Positions 23,818 to 34,526 of a stretch of 64,000 nt of DNA are shown here, piece after piece. A program made the translations under genes and the position numbers. Origin of the DNA: Flaccisagitta enflata. Its lineage: Eukaryota; Chaetognatha; Sagittoidea; Aphragmophora. The stretch is from assembly GCA_965153355.1 (NCBI GenBank), contig OZ231127.1:51212001-51276000 (forward strand), written 5' to 3'. How positions within the stretch are numbered: the first letter of the stretch is position 1; every line of letters starts with the position of its first letter. The notes beneath the pieces are model-generated. The model had not been told where the DNA came from. It saw only the letters and a program-made list of their open reading frames with translations, and ran no database searches.

Positions 23818-25240
23818 AAGTACCTACTGACTCAGAAGCCACATAGACATCTTCTACAGTAATGACCTCTTAGTCAGATGGGTCAATTGTGTGCAAAGCA
23901 AGCAGATTTTCATACATCTGTTTGGCTGTGATATTGCACTGTTTGAAATAAACAAAATCATTGGGCATTTCTGAAAACAAAGCCTTTTTCAACTTAACTT
24001 CTCTGCTCAGAAAAGCCAACTGATCTGCCTCACTCAGCTTTTTGATTCTGTCATAGCACTTTTTAACACATAAAGAAATCAGTAAATTTTTGGCCAAATC
24101 TCTTGTCAGCTTGTCTGCTTCACTGTCTGTCAAGGCCAACTTTGCTTTCATGATCTCTTTCTGAGACTTTGAAAAACCTGCTTCAATTTGATGAAATTCT
24201 TTCTGTTTGGCCTTGAGCTCCTTGTCCTTCAACATGTTGACTCCCTCATTAGCAAAGGCAAGATCTAAACTTGTTTTTAGCACAAGTCTGTCACTGATAG
24301 CTTGGAAAGCAGAGCCTCCCTTGCTTCTTAACTGTTGAGAAAAATGTCCAAAATAATTTTCTCCAACTTTGTTGTCCACAGGGATGGTCTTAAGCTGTTC
24401 TTCAGTGAAGATTTCTGACAGAGGCTTTAAGTGTGTCTCTCCCTGCTTTCTTTGCTGAGTATTCCAGATATTCTGGACCAAATTCATACTGAATTCTTCG
24501 TTGCCTTGACAGAGTTGCAGCAAGCTGTTTCATCAAGACTTACATTGCAGTTTATTGACATCATACTGCTCAAGATGCTTGCAAAAAGACTCCATCCATT
24601 CTTGTTTGCACCTTCCAAATCCATCCTCCGAGCTGGAGGAGCATGCCTCTCAACTGAGCTGAATTTCAAACCTGGGATTGGTTCCATCATTTGTTTGTAC
24701 AAATTTTGAAGGATACTTCGAAAAGCCAAATGAGTTGGTCTATGTTGCTGATCCAACTGAATACCAAGAAGTGGCTCCATTAAATGATAGCTAACCTCTA
24801 CAGTCCATTCATAATGAGAGATGGGACAGTGATAGTGGAGAAAGGTGAGAGGGGAGTAAAAGTTAAAGAGGAGAGAAAAGAGTGAAACAGAAAGAGGCAA
24901 ACAGAGTCACAGAAAAAATTTTAAGCACAATAACACTTTTATGTGTTTAAAATTATTTTTGCGAAAAAATGATTTTTTTGTCAAATTCTTTGACTAGCAG
25001 GGTCCTTTCACTATTTCAGGCACACTTTCTAGTTTTAAAGTTGAAATATAGCTTAGGAGTTAGATTAGAACACTTTTTTGCCAAAAATAGCAAGCAAAAA
25101 TGCTTAAAATCATAGAAAAATCGATTTTTTAAACGATCCGAGGGTTTTTCAACCATTCAGAGCTGAGCTGAAAAAAGTTTCTAACATCTTATCTAAGCCC
25201 TACTCACATGTTAATCTGGTAGCAAGAGTGATATTTTGAA

Positions 25241-25774
25241 ACTAGTCATCCAAGGATCGCACATGGTCAGCCCAATACCCGTGCCCTGCTGGAGTGATCA
25301 GTGAAAAAGTGGAGTGAGCAGGGCAGCGGCCCCCAAAGGGCCGATGTCCTGTAAGGCCTGGGAATTTCCAGACGTCCTGGGGGGCATATTTCAGGCCTTA
25401 GATGACTGATTTAGACCGCTGAAGGCATATTTGAAAGCTGGAGGGCAGAATCAAGGCTTGGAGAGCCGATTTGAGGTTTGGAGGGCAAATTTAAGCCATG
25501 GAGGGCTGATTTTATGCTTGGAGGGCTAATTGAAGGTCTGGAAGGCAGATTTGGGGTCTGGAGGACAGATTTGAGGTGTGGGGGCTGATTTGAAGCCTGG
25601 AAAGCTGATTTGAGGCCTGGAGGCTGAATTAGGGGGCTGGGAGGGCAAATTTAAGAAGGGCCAACTTGGGGGGACGGACGGACGGAAGGACGGACGGACG
25701 GACGGACGGACGGACGTATGGAAATTCCCCCTGTGTTCTACAGGACATCGGCCCTTTGGGGCCGCTGCCCAAAA
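25241..25774 (+). mobile_element. Family B element, full length
   Basis: Left end ACTAGTCATCCAAGGATCGC ACATGGTCAGC, then GCCCTGCT and its partner AGCAGGGC around a loop. The inverted end GGGCAGCGGCCCCCAAAGGG CCGATGTCCTGTA follows. The core is ~14 units of a ~25 bp repeat (GGAGGGCAGATTTGAGGTCT-like), then a (GGAC)n tract. The right inverted end is TGTGTTCTACAGGACATCGG CCCTTTGGGGCCGCTGCCC followed by AAAA. No protein coding. Confidence 0.8.
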
Positions 25775-25816
25775 GTGATCTCCTGAATCTCGTACTCCCT
25801 AATGTTTGGTGTGAAA

Positions 25817-26464
25817 GTGGTTAGACGGGCAGCGGCACTGAAGGAGCTGACGGCCTATGCTATTTTCATTTGAGCTTCAAGGCTGGAATTAAGGCCTGGA
25901 GGCTGGGATATGAGCCTTACTGGCTGGGATTTGAGCTTTTGAGCTGGGATTAGGGCCTCAAGCTGATATTTGAGCCTCAAGGCTGGGATTTGAGCCTCAA
26001 GGCTGGGATTTCAGCCTTGAGGCCTTGGTGGGCCTCGAAGGCTGGCATTTTGAGCCTTGAGGCTGGGATTTGAAAACTTGGAGACTGGGATTTGAGCCTC
26101 CCGAGACTGGGATTTGAGGCCTCGAGACTGGGATTTTGAGCTTTGAGGCTTGGGTTTGAGCCTTGAGGCTCAGCTCCAGGTTGAATTCAGCCTCGAGGCT
26201 GGGATTTCAGCCTCTATAGCTGGGATTTGAGCTTTGGGAGCGATTTGAGCTTTGGGGCTCAGATTTGAGCTTTGTGGCTGGGATTTGAGATTTGGGGCTG
26301 AGATTTGAGCCTCAAGGCTAGGATTTGGACCTTGAGACTGGGATTGGGGCTTCAGGACTAGGATTCCGGATGCTCGACGGGGGGGACGTAGAAGAAGGAG
26401 AAGGAGGAGAATTTCTCCTGTGAAAGCATAGGTCACTCAGCCCCTTCAGGGCCATCTACTAAAA
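25817..26464 (+). mobile_element. Family B element, subtype with GGCTGGGATTTGAG units
   Basis: Left inverted end GGGCAGCGGCACTGAAGGAG, then ~25 units of CTCAAGGCTGGGATTTGAGC, a GGGGGGGACG junction and a decayed right end ending GGGCCATCTACTAAAA. It lies 40 bp after the previous B copy. The same unit type is in the copy at 56000-56750. Confidence 0.7.
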
Positions 26465-26498
<34 letters not shown>

Positions 26499-26534
26499 AA
26501 AAAAAAGAAAGAAAGAAAGAAAGAAAGGAAGGAA

Positions 26535-26578
<44 letters not shown>

Positions 26579-26620
26579 AGAAAGAAAGAAGGAAAGTCAA
26601 AAATAAAGAAAGAAACAAAG
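26463..26620 (+). repeat. (GAAA)n microsatellite
   Basis: Simple repeat abutting the family B right end. Confidence 0.9.
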
Positions 26621-26641
26621 AAGGATGGCCATTATACCGCC

Positions 26642-27203
26642 AATACACCGTCTTCGGATCGGACTGTGAAATACAAAACCTTTATAGCTTCTAAATCACT
26701 AGGAAAAAATCATGAAATTTTCAGTGAATATTGGTAACATGTAACAGTTTTTGCATGTCAATGCTCAGATCTTAATATAGAAAAGGTGAGGGGAAAACAA
26801 AACATTGAAAAAACATCCATTTTTTAAGCAAAATAGTTTTTTCTACCTCTTTTTTTTCAAAAGGTGCTGTTTTTTTCTCATAATATTCGGCAAATACATA
26901 AGTTAACATCTGTTATTGAAAATAAATCCTTGAGTTTTTTGTTGAAATGTAAAGCAATTTTAAGGAGATTTAAACAACTCCTTTTTAAGGAAATGGGGAA
27001 AAATTGATCTTGTTAAAAATGGGTTTTCTTTCAATATTTTTCTTCCCCTCACCTTTGCTATACTATGATCTTAGCTTTGACATGCAAAATCCTCACATGT
27101 TACGAATTTTCACTGAAAATTTTATGATTTTTTTTCCCCAGTAGTTTGAGAGCTATAAAGGTTTTGCATTTCACAGTTAGATCTGAAGACTGTGTAAGTG
27201 CGC
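26642..27203. mobile_element. Family M foldback element
   Basis: Inverted arms of about 160 bp: ACACCGTCTTCGGATCGGAC TGTGAAATACAAAACC at the left and GGTTTTGCATTTCACAGTTA GATCTGAAGACTGTGT at the right. Matching continues through TTTATAGCT, the AAATTTTCAGTGAA and TGCATGTCAA blocks and AAAGGTGAGGGGAA. A ~230 bp AT-rich centre has no coding sequence. A GAAT tract follows at 27236-27270. Confidence 0.75.
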
Positions 27204-27269
27204 CTCGCTTTTTAGGAATATTGAAAAAATATTTTCAATGAATGAATGAATGAATGAATGAATATATGA

Positions 27270-28040
27270 ATAAATGAAAGCAGAGATGGCATGGTAAGTT
27301 TCTTGTTACAGTTGTAATGAAGCATACTAGAATCAGATCGCTTTTAAACACATGTAGCTTTTCAGGTTCGCTTAATCAGCTCATTTGCATATTGTGGTTG
27401 TCTCCAATTTCGACATGTCAGCGCATGAAAAATGTATTTTTTAATCTTCTCTGTCGTTTTATGATGTATAATTAATTTTTCGTCCCCTGTTTTCAACAAA
27501 AAATGTCATAGGTGGCCATAGGATGGAGGAACGATTTCATAGATTTTCCCTTGATTGCCAAAATTACGCAACAATGGCGCAGAAATTCGAGCGAAAATTT
27601 CATTAGTATCAGTACCTTAGAGGAGAACGCCGGCGGTCCTAGTTGGTTGTACCTCGATTCTTGCCTCTAGGGGTATGGCATTCTAATCAATATTGCTAGT
27701 GTCAGTACTTCCTTCAGTACATTAGTAATCTTTAATTGTAACTTTTGTAAGATATTTTGTGTATACTAAATGGTATAGGCCTGTCCAACCCTATACTAAT
27801 GAGGTATGCAGTCAAGCTGATAATTTTGTCAGGTAAGCTTTTTGTTTGTCAGTAGTAAAGGATAGTTGTGAGCAATCCGGAGTAAACACCATTGAAAGCT
27901 TGCAAGGCTTTCATCCTTTGTATATTGGAGAATTCTGGCCTCCTTTTATAAGGGCAATGTTGTTTCAACTTTCATATCATCTTTAACTAAATAAAAATAT
28001 TACTTTCTCTTTCTGCTAACATCATCAGAAAGGTCTAAAG
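27270..28040. other. Non-coding, nothing recognised
   Basis: AT-rich single-copy-looking sequence with no open frame, splice-site pair or repeat that I can support. Confidence 0.4.
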
Positions 28041-28044
28041 TCCT

Positions 28045-28816
28045 CAAAACATATCGAGATGGCATGGTAACCGTCCCATTATTGTCTTTATCAGTGTATG
28101 GAGGTATCTATCTATACAACTACAGCATTGATGACGGAGTGCATAGATCAAGTCCATATCGATTTCCCAAGTAGATCGGGCTTTAATCATACAAATGAAA
28201 CATGGAAAGTTCTTGGAAATGATTTTTCTTTTAAACGCCCACTTTGTGCCCATTCTAGTACCCGGTCTACATTGAAGGTGCATAGGGGCTACAGTGAATT
28301 GTCAGTGATGGGGTTAGGGTAGGTGAGGTGATTGGTACCTGGTGATTGGTACCTGTTGATTGGTACCTGGTCTGCATTGGGTTGCATAGGGACCATGGTG
28401 ATTAGAATGGGCTCAAATAAGGCAGTACAGTAAAACATTATTTCCAAGCATTTTTCATGTTCCATTTGCACTATTAGAGCCCAAACTCATTGGAAAATCG
28501 ATTTGGACTTGATCTAGGCATTTTGTAATCAATGCGTAAGTTGTAAAGAAAGTCTATAAAAGAAATTTTTCTTATGACTACTGCACAAATACAAATTAAG
28601 CATTGATTACGGAATGCCAAGATCGAGTTCTAATCGATTTTCCAATGAGACTGGACTTTGACCATGCAAATGGAATATGAAAAGTGCTTGGAAATAGTGT
28701 TTCAATTGGATGCTCAAATTGAGCCCACTCTAATGGTGATGGTGTTTTGGAAAGGCGAGGTGGTTGGTTGGTACCAGGTCCACATCGGGGGTGCATAGGG
28801 GCCATAGTGATCACTG
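28045..28816. mobile_element. Family H elements (several, partly inverted)
   Basis: Three tails (ATCGATTTTCC-type with CATGCAAATGGAA) and tandem units (TTGGTACCTGGTCTGCATTG; GGGGTGCATAGGGGCCATAG). The tails at 28100-28215 and 28600-28700 are inverted relative to the one at 28440-28540. The last copy is split by family I at 28817-29141 and resumes to about 29225. Confidence 0.6.
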
Positions 28817-29141
28817 CAGGGGTGTGTAAAGTTGCGGATTCCCCCCCCCCCCCCGTGGGGGGGAATAAAATCAAAGGGTTTGGAGAATGGAGATGGGAAA
28901 ATCAAAAATTGAAAAAAGAAAAGAAAATTTTAAGTCTAGCACTTTTAGTGATACAAAAGGTAAAATACAATTACTACAACACAATTTAACACCACAATTT
29001 AAACCTATATAATACTTCTTTATAGCTTTGAGGGGAAGAAAATCAAAGATTTTGTAATGTGACGCGAGGCGTCGCGGGGAAGAAAATCAAAGACAGGGGG
29101 GGGGAATAAAATCAAAAGCCGCTCAACTATATACACCCCTG
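28817..29141. mobile_element. Family I MITE with hAT-like ends
   Basis: Ends CAGGGGTGTGTAAAGTTG and CAACTATATACACCCCTG are inverted, and CAGGGGTG is typical of hAT-type termini. TAGTGAT is present on both sides (5 bp away from the terminus on the left, adjacent on the right), consistent with a 7-8 bp duplication in the family H target. No coding capacity. Confidence 0.6.
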
Positions 29142-29260
29142 TAGTGATGGTGTTTTGGGGTAGGCAAGGTGGTTAGTTGGTACCCAATCTGCATTGGGGG
29201 TGCATAGGGGCCACGGTGATGGTGAATTAGTGGGTAGGAGATAACAGAACTTAGTCGTAG

Positions 29261-29452
29261 GGATGGTTACCACGGACTTCTTCCAAAACAGGCCGTGAAA
29301 ATGATTTCCTTGACACGATGGCGAAACCGAGAGTCATTTTAGAAACTACGTCTTTGATGATAAGTCAGGCCGGACTCCCGATCGGCAAGGACATTCAGTA
29401 TGATTTCGAAATAAAGAATAGAGATCAAGTTCCTCAACAGATACAAATTCAG
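29261..29452 (+). CDS. Candidate upstream exon, possibly of the cadherin-like gene
   Basis: 64 codons in phase 0, ending at a good donor (ATTCAG|GTAACA). The frame reads ...NDFLDTMAKPRVILETTSLM then ISQAGLPIGKDIQYDFEIKN and RDQVPQQIQIQ. A stop just before 29261 requires an AG acceptor there (GTCGTAG), which is weak; an ATG at 29318 is the alternative first codon. It ends in phase 0, which fits the exon starting at 57568, and no better 3' partner exon was seen. Joining them is an inference. Confidence 0.4.
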
Positions 29453-29874
29453 GTAACATGACTGCAAACATTTTTGCATTGGGAAAGGTGTCCTGACAAT
29501 GGCTATCTATTCAATTTAACTATCAAATACACAATCATCACGCTTAAAAAACATTCCTCAGGATCAAATTCACTTCAGCTTTTCCATCTGTTTGGCCTTA
29601 GCTCATATAAAAGCTAAGAGCCTGTTTTCGCACGTGACAATTGGGTTTAAAGTGGGCAGCTCGTTATGTTTGTTCACTCACATCGCTTACTCAGTCCGTA
29701 GTGCTCTGTTGCTTTACACTTGCTGTACTTGCTTGCTTCATTTGCGAACTCTATCATTTACTCCTGTCACTACCTTGTAGCATACCGGAATTCATATGCT
29801 TATGCCAGCTTGCCCATGAAGGCAAAATTCATTCAGGTGTCAAGTTGGGTCAAGAAGGAAATACCACATGGATC

Positions 29875-30260
29875 AAAAAAAAAGACGCACTTTTAAATGG
29901 TTAATTTCGCCTATGAATCATTATAAAACATAATAAAATCTTAGACCGTTTGAAAGCCCTTCAAAAATACTTTCATTTCGCGCCAATCTGGTAATTCTAT
30001 CTTTTTTTGTTCAGAAATGGCGTCAGTTTGAATGAAAACTTTGCCCTTTCCAGTTTTACACTCCCTTTGTAAAATGGCAATTTTGCAAATTAGTGCTTGT
30101 CTTTGAAGGGCTCTAGCTTCTAAACCATTTAAGGTACAGACCTGGGATTGGTCTAGGTTGAAAGATTTTTTAAAAATCTTTCAAAATGTCTCAATTGAAA
30201 ACAATTGAAATTCTTTTAGTATCTGTTTCATGAATAAATAAACAGGTGCGTTTTTTTTTA
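29875..30260 (+). mobile_element. Family G MITE-like element (intact copy)
   Basis: Starts AAAAAAAAAGACGCACTTTT and ends AGGTGCGTTTTTTTTT: the termini AAAAAGACGCAC and GTGCGTTTTT are inverted. The internal marker is GGGCTCTAGCTTCTAAACC. Copies at 30763-38557 (split) and 61904-62264. 29453-29874 before it is empty. Confidence 0.65.
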
Positions 30261-30261
30261 G

Positions 30262-30762
30262 TTGAGTTGTAATGTATTACAGAGATTTGCTAAATACAAG
30301 GTGTGAACCCATGAAAACTTTAGCACCCCCACCTACAGCCTTAACTAATTACATAACAAAGACATTTGGAGTGAAAAACAATACAAGTGGCGCCACCAGA
30401 GCAATTTTTAAATTTTTTCCTCTAACTCAAAATATAGCTGATGATAGTATCAAAATAAGCTTTTTTCATAAATTTATAAAATCATGGACTTTATACAATA
30501 ATTTGAGACAATTGAAAACAAGTGATTGAGATGAGATAAAGAGGATATTTGAAAGCAAAATTTGTATCCATTTAACAAGAGACCCAGATTTACCCAATAC
30601 TATCTAGCTCAAAAGTATAGACACAAGTTAAGTATTGATTGATTTATTTGATAAATGATAAAAATATCATTCTAGAATATATTTGCTTGTAAATGTGTTT
30701 CCCCTTGGGCAGTAATAACTGCCATTATATGCCTTGTCATGCTTGTATACTATACGAATTTG
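30262..30762. other. Non-coding segment between family G copies
   Basis: AT-rich. ACTATCTAGCTCAAAAGTAT AGACACAAG at about 30600-30628 recurs inverted at about 54812-54842, so part of this is a dispersed repeat. Confidence 0.4.
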
Positions 30763-31106
30763 AAAAAAAGACGCACTTTTGAATGGTTGATTTTGCCATT
30801 GAAAATCAAAAAAACTAATCAAAATCTTAGACCATTTTGAAGCCCTTGAAAACTTCTTTCATTTGGCGCCAATCTGGTATCTCTATCTTTTTTCGTTTAG
30901 AAATGGCTTTAGTTTGAGTAAACACCCCCCTCCGCAAAACCCCCTAAAAGAAAAACCAAAAAACCGTTACTGGGGACCTCAAAAACTATCATCTAGGATG
31001 TCTTGGCTACCCAAAACAACATCAGACTAAATCATCTGAAGGCAAAATTTTTTTAAAAATCAATTTTATCGCAAAATCAAGCATTTTTCCACATATTTGG
31101 TATTTT

Positions 31107-31299
31107 AGTCGCGTGCTACGCGACTCTACACCCCGCTTTGTCGGTCCGTCCGTCCGTCGGTCCGTCAGTCCGTCACACTTTACTTTTTAGTGTTAATAAG
31201 GTTTTCGGCCTTACTGCTCCTGCCTAAATGCTCCGCTGACCTCAATTATGGCCCCCTGCCCACCCGCACGCGACTGGGGTAGCCGTGTATCTGGCCTTG
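31107..31299 (-). mobile_element. Family A short element with a readable empty site
   Basis: AGTCGCGTGCTACGCGACTC ... CACCCGCACGCGACTGGGGT AGCCGTGTATCTGGCCTTG. It lies in one arm of the 7.4 kb element. The other arm (near 38135) lacks it and shows TTTT where this arm has TTTT on each side. Confidence 0.8.
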
Positions 31300-31449
31300 T
31301 TTTCTATTCATATGGCTTCCCAAACTTTGGAAAATATCTGAAAAGTGTAGGGATACCTGAAATACAACTGCTTTTACCACTTCAAGCTAGTTTTGGGTTA
31401 ATACTTTGAAGATTAAAGCAAAAAAAAAAAAATAGCAGAAAAACAGCAA

Positions 31450-31972
31450 ATTTAGCCCATTTTTAATATTTTTTCTGTCTGAAATTGTTTTAGCTACTTT
31501 AAAAACCCTGTAAACCATATAAAGTGTGTGAGAACAGTTGAACTACACATGGTTTCACTATGTTTAGCAAGTTTGATGAAAATAAATATCACTTATAGTT
31601 CAAAAAATAGCTAATAAATTTAGGTATTTTTTTGTATTTTCAAGCCTCATCATGGTCAAATTGCATCTTAATTATTTTGTTTAGATAAAAATATATAGTA
31701 TATGTATAACCATAAATATCTAACTATTACATATACTTTTATATATATTATACACTTTGAGGGTATTTAAAGCTTAAAAGCTTTGAATTACTTAAAAAAA
31801 AACCCTAAATTTACTGTTTTTAAGTCATTTTTTAGCTATAAAGTGATAGATATTTCAGTAAACTTGCTAAAAAAGTCAAAACTATATGTAGTTCAACTGT
31901 TTCCACACACTTTTTATAGTTTACAGGCTTCTTGAAGTAGCTAGAATAATTGCAGGCAGAAAATATTAAACT
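31450..31972. mobile_element. Foldback unit (~520 bp)
   Basis: AATATTTTTTCTGTCTGAAA TTGTTTTAGCTAC at the left matches the inverse of GTAGCTAGAATAATTGCAGG CAGAAAATATT at the right. Matching continues through CTGTAAACC, AGTGTGTG and AACAGTTGAACTACA. It is nested in the 7.4 kb element. Confidence 0.65.
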
Positions 31973-31992
31973 AGTCATCCAAGGATCGCACA

Positions 31993-33250
31993 TTACGTTT
32001 CTTCAAGCACGGTAATACTAGGATATCAATTATTTTCAGCCTTTTTGTTTTTAATACATGATGTACTGAGCCTGAAATACAAATTTCATCGTCTTAGCTT
32101 GATAAAATCAACTGTCGATTTCCCTTCATTTATCACCACTGTAAGGTGGTTGTGGTGAAAATGTTGAAATTTGGTCGCTTTGGGCTCAAAATTGGGCCAC
32201 TTTGCGTTTGAAATTGGAACCAAAATCCATGAGATTATGAAACTAGAGCTCAAGAGCTAGCCAGTGGTGCAATCTGCATGTTGCTATCATTTATTGTTAA
32301 GATTTGAGAGCTTTTCAAAGATGGAAGGGTATGAGGGTTATTTTATCAGATGAACTAGGTGGTCAATTTTGACATTTTTTACAATTCTTCATCTGGACGA
32401 AAGCCTTGTATGTTTGGGACGAGTTAAGTTTTTGAATTTTTTATTTTCAAACAAATGTGTATCATTGAAGTTCAAATCTAGGTGGAGATACAAGATCTGC
32501 ACTCACTAGGAAACCTTTTTATCTTTGTCAGCAACCTATTGTCAATGTCATTTTGACGTAGGGCTTCCTAATAAAATATAGAATTTCAAAAAATTTGTAC
32601 AGGTTTTTTTCACTTATGTGATATATTTCCGCTTTGGATGGACCAATTTGGATGAAATTTGTAACCAAACTGAAGATTTTTTGATGCTTTAACTAAATAT
32701 GGCAATATTTTTGATTGATATGACCCTCAATATTTTTGGGGAGACTCTAGAAGCCGGAGTTAAAAAGAGAATTTTTTTGTCATTATGGCTACTTTGGTCG
32801 TAAAATTAGGGCACCACCGAGCTAGGAAAAGACAAAAAAATCCATGAGCAAATTAAACTTCAGCTCAAGATCTAACCAGTGGTGCAATCGGCATGGCAAT
32901 ATGTTGAAGTATAAGGATTTGGCAGAGCTTTAAAAATCAGTGGGTATAATAAAATGACAATTTTTGGTAATTTTGCTCATTTTGGGCTGAAAATCGAGCC
33001 ACTTCGCTTTAAAAATTTGACCCAAAATCCATGAAATTATAAAACTAGAGCTTCATGACTAACCAGTGGTGCAATCCGCATGTTGCTATCATTTTTTGTT
33101 AAGATTTAAGAGCTCTTCAAAGATGGAAGGGTATGAGGGTTATTTTACTTGATGAATTTGGTGTTCAATTTTGACATTTTTTACAGTTTTTGATAAATCT
33201 CCGCTTTGGAGGGACCAATGTGGTGATATTCAATGGGAATTTGAGGCTTG
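31993..33250. repeat. Family E repeat, left arm
   Basis: ACGTTTCTTCAAGCACGGTA ... CACCACTGTAAGGTGGTTGT ... ACCCTCAATATTTT. About 750 bp of it is the inverse of 36895-37413. Inner blocks (AACCAGTGGTGCAATC; AGATGGAAGGGTATGAGGG) occur more than once in direct orientation at about 32265 and 33065. A block at 32785-32945 recurs inverted at 33535-33715. Confidence 0.65.
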
Positions 33251-33357
33251 AGAAGCTTGGGGGGGAACAAATGTACGGACGTATGGATGGACAGAAGGAC
33301 GTATGGAAATTCACCCCTGCGTCCTACGTGACATTTGGGGATGCTGCCCAAAAAAGT
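33225..33357 (+). mobile_element. Family B fragment, right end
   Basis: GGGGGGAACA, a GGACGTATGGAT run and the right end CCTGCGTCCTACGTGACATT TGGGGATGCTGCCCAAAAA. Confidence 0.55.
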
Positions 33358-34314
33358 GACAAAAAGCAGCCTTTAAGATACTATTTTGTGTGGGGGGGAA
33401 GGGCAGAGGAGTGTGGGTGGGGCTGGACACGTAACTTAGCAATTTGCCCATGAGATTTCATTTTGTTTTCCAACTCCAAGAGGCGAAATTTGTATTAGTA
33501 ATAAAGGAATGACAAAAAGTTGACTTTTTTTTACCTGCTTCTCGAGTTTCCCACTGATTTTTGAAGCTCTGCCAAATCTATATGCTTTAACATATTGACA
33601 TGCCGATTGCACCACTGGTTAGATCTTGAGCTGTAGTTTGATTTGCTCATGAATTTTTTTTCTTTTTCTAGCTCGGAAGTGCCCAAATTATATGACCAAA
33701 GTAGCCAAAATTGTGAAAACAAGGCCGGATACTATCTAGGAAATAGAAATCTTCCCACCTATGAATTCATGTCATTTATCTACATGATCACGTATATCTG
33801 TTGATTGCAAATGGATCAATGATAGATGTAGGCTCCCCCTGACTCAATTATCACCGCCAATGGCCAGTTCAGCAATTTGTAAAGTATCAGGAGGTACTTT
33901 GGAGTGATGGCTTCCAGCCTTTTTCCATGAAACAAATTTTTTCCTCCCTTTTATCTTTGAGTGATCATAACTTTTAAACGGCTGGACTGAATTTGTTGCG
34001 CAAAAAAGGAAAAGATGCCCCTTGAAAAACTCTTCATTTTGGCCACCAATTTTTTGTCAATTGATCAAAAAACAACGGAGATATTTAACTTTGAATGGAT
34101 AAGACTTGCTGTAAAAAATTCAAATTAAGAAATCTTCAAATGGAATGATTTCATTCAAATTAAGATAACTAAACCCAATGAGATTAGCAGGATACGGTTT
34201 TGCGTAGATAAGCACCGTTCAAAAGAGCTTCATTTTAGTCACCAATTTTTCTTAGTCAGATGATTACTACAAGAGTTATGTTGAAACGTGCAGGAAGATT
34301 TCTATTTCCTGAAT

Positions 34315-34512
34315 GATACACGGCTACCCAAGTCGCGTGCGGTGGGCTTGGGGGGCCATATTGAGGGCACTCCATCATTTGGGCAGAAGCAGTGAGGCCA
34401 AAGGCCGCAAAAACTCAAAAAAAAGTAAAGTGTGATGGACGGACCAACGGACCGGCGGGCGGATGGACCGACGGACCAGCAAAGCAGGTTGTAGAGTCGC
34501 GTGCACGCTACT
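34315..34512 (+). mobile_element. Family A short element
   Basis: GATACACGGCTACCCAAGTC GCGTGCGGTGGGC ... CATTTGGGCAGAAGCAGTGA ... GTAGAGTCGCGTGCACGCTACT. The first few bases of the consensus are lost. Confidence 0.7.
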
Positions 34513-34526
34513 AAAAATTTACTTTT

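Larger units (their letters stand above)
22905..24900 (-). pseudogene. Broken reading frame of unknown family, split by a MITE
   Basis: Minus-strand coding-like sequence with normal amino-acid composition, in pieces: 24900-24484 (TVEVSYHLMEPLLGIQLDQQ ... MMSINCNVSLDETACCNS), then 24523-23870 in another frame (217 codons; HFSQQLRSKGGSAFQAISDR, then a Lys-rich helical part). It continues into EVITVEDVYVASESVG just before the inserted family J element at 23351-23817, resumes as SANKQAKRSRVPVEEPLKDF NWPLHEEEFVITLQEDGWNL and passes a further frame change near 23170 into DDHGKTYRIYPNDEVFDDFE. At least two frameshifts plus the insertion make it inactive. I do not recognise the family; it may be a transposon ORF or a dead gene. 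Two short inner stretches have a Tudor-like feel but this is weak. Confidence 0.45.

Noticed and set aside
33190-33453. 87-codon frame starting MINLRFGGTNVVIFNGNLRL
   Set aside because: It crosses the border of family E and family B repeats, and no homologous frame is kept in other copies.
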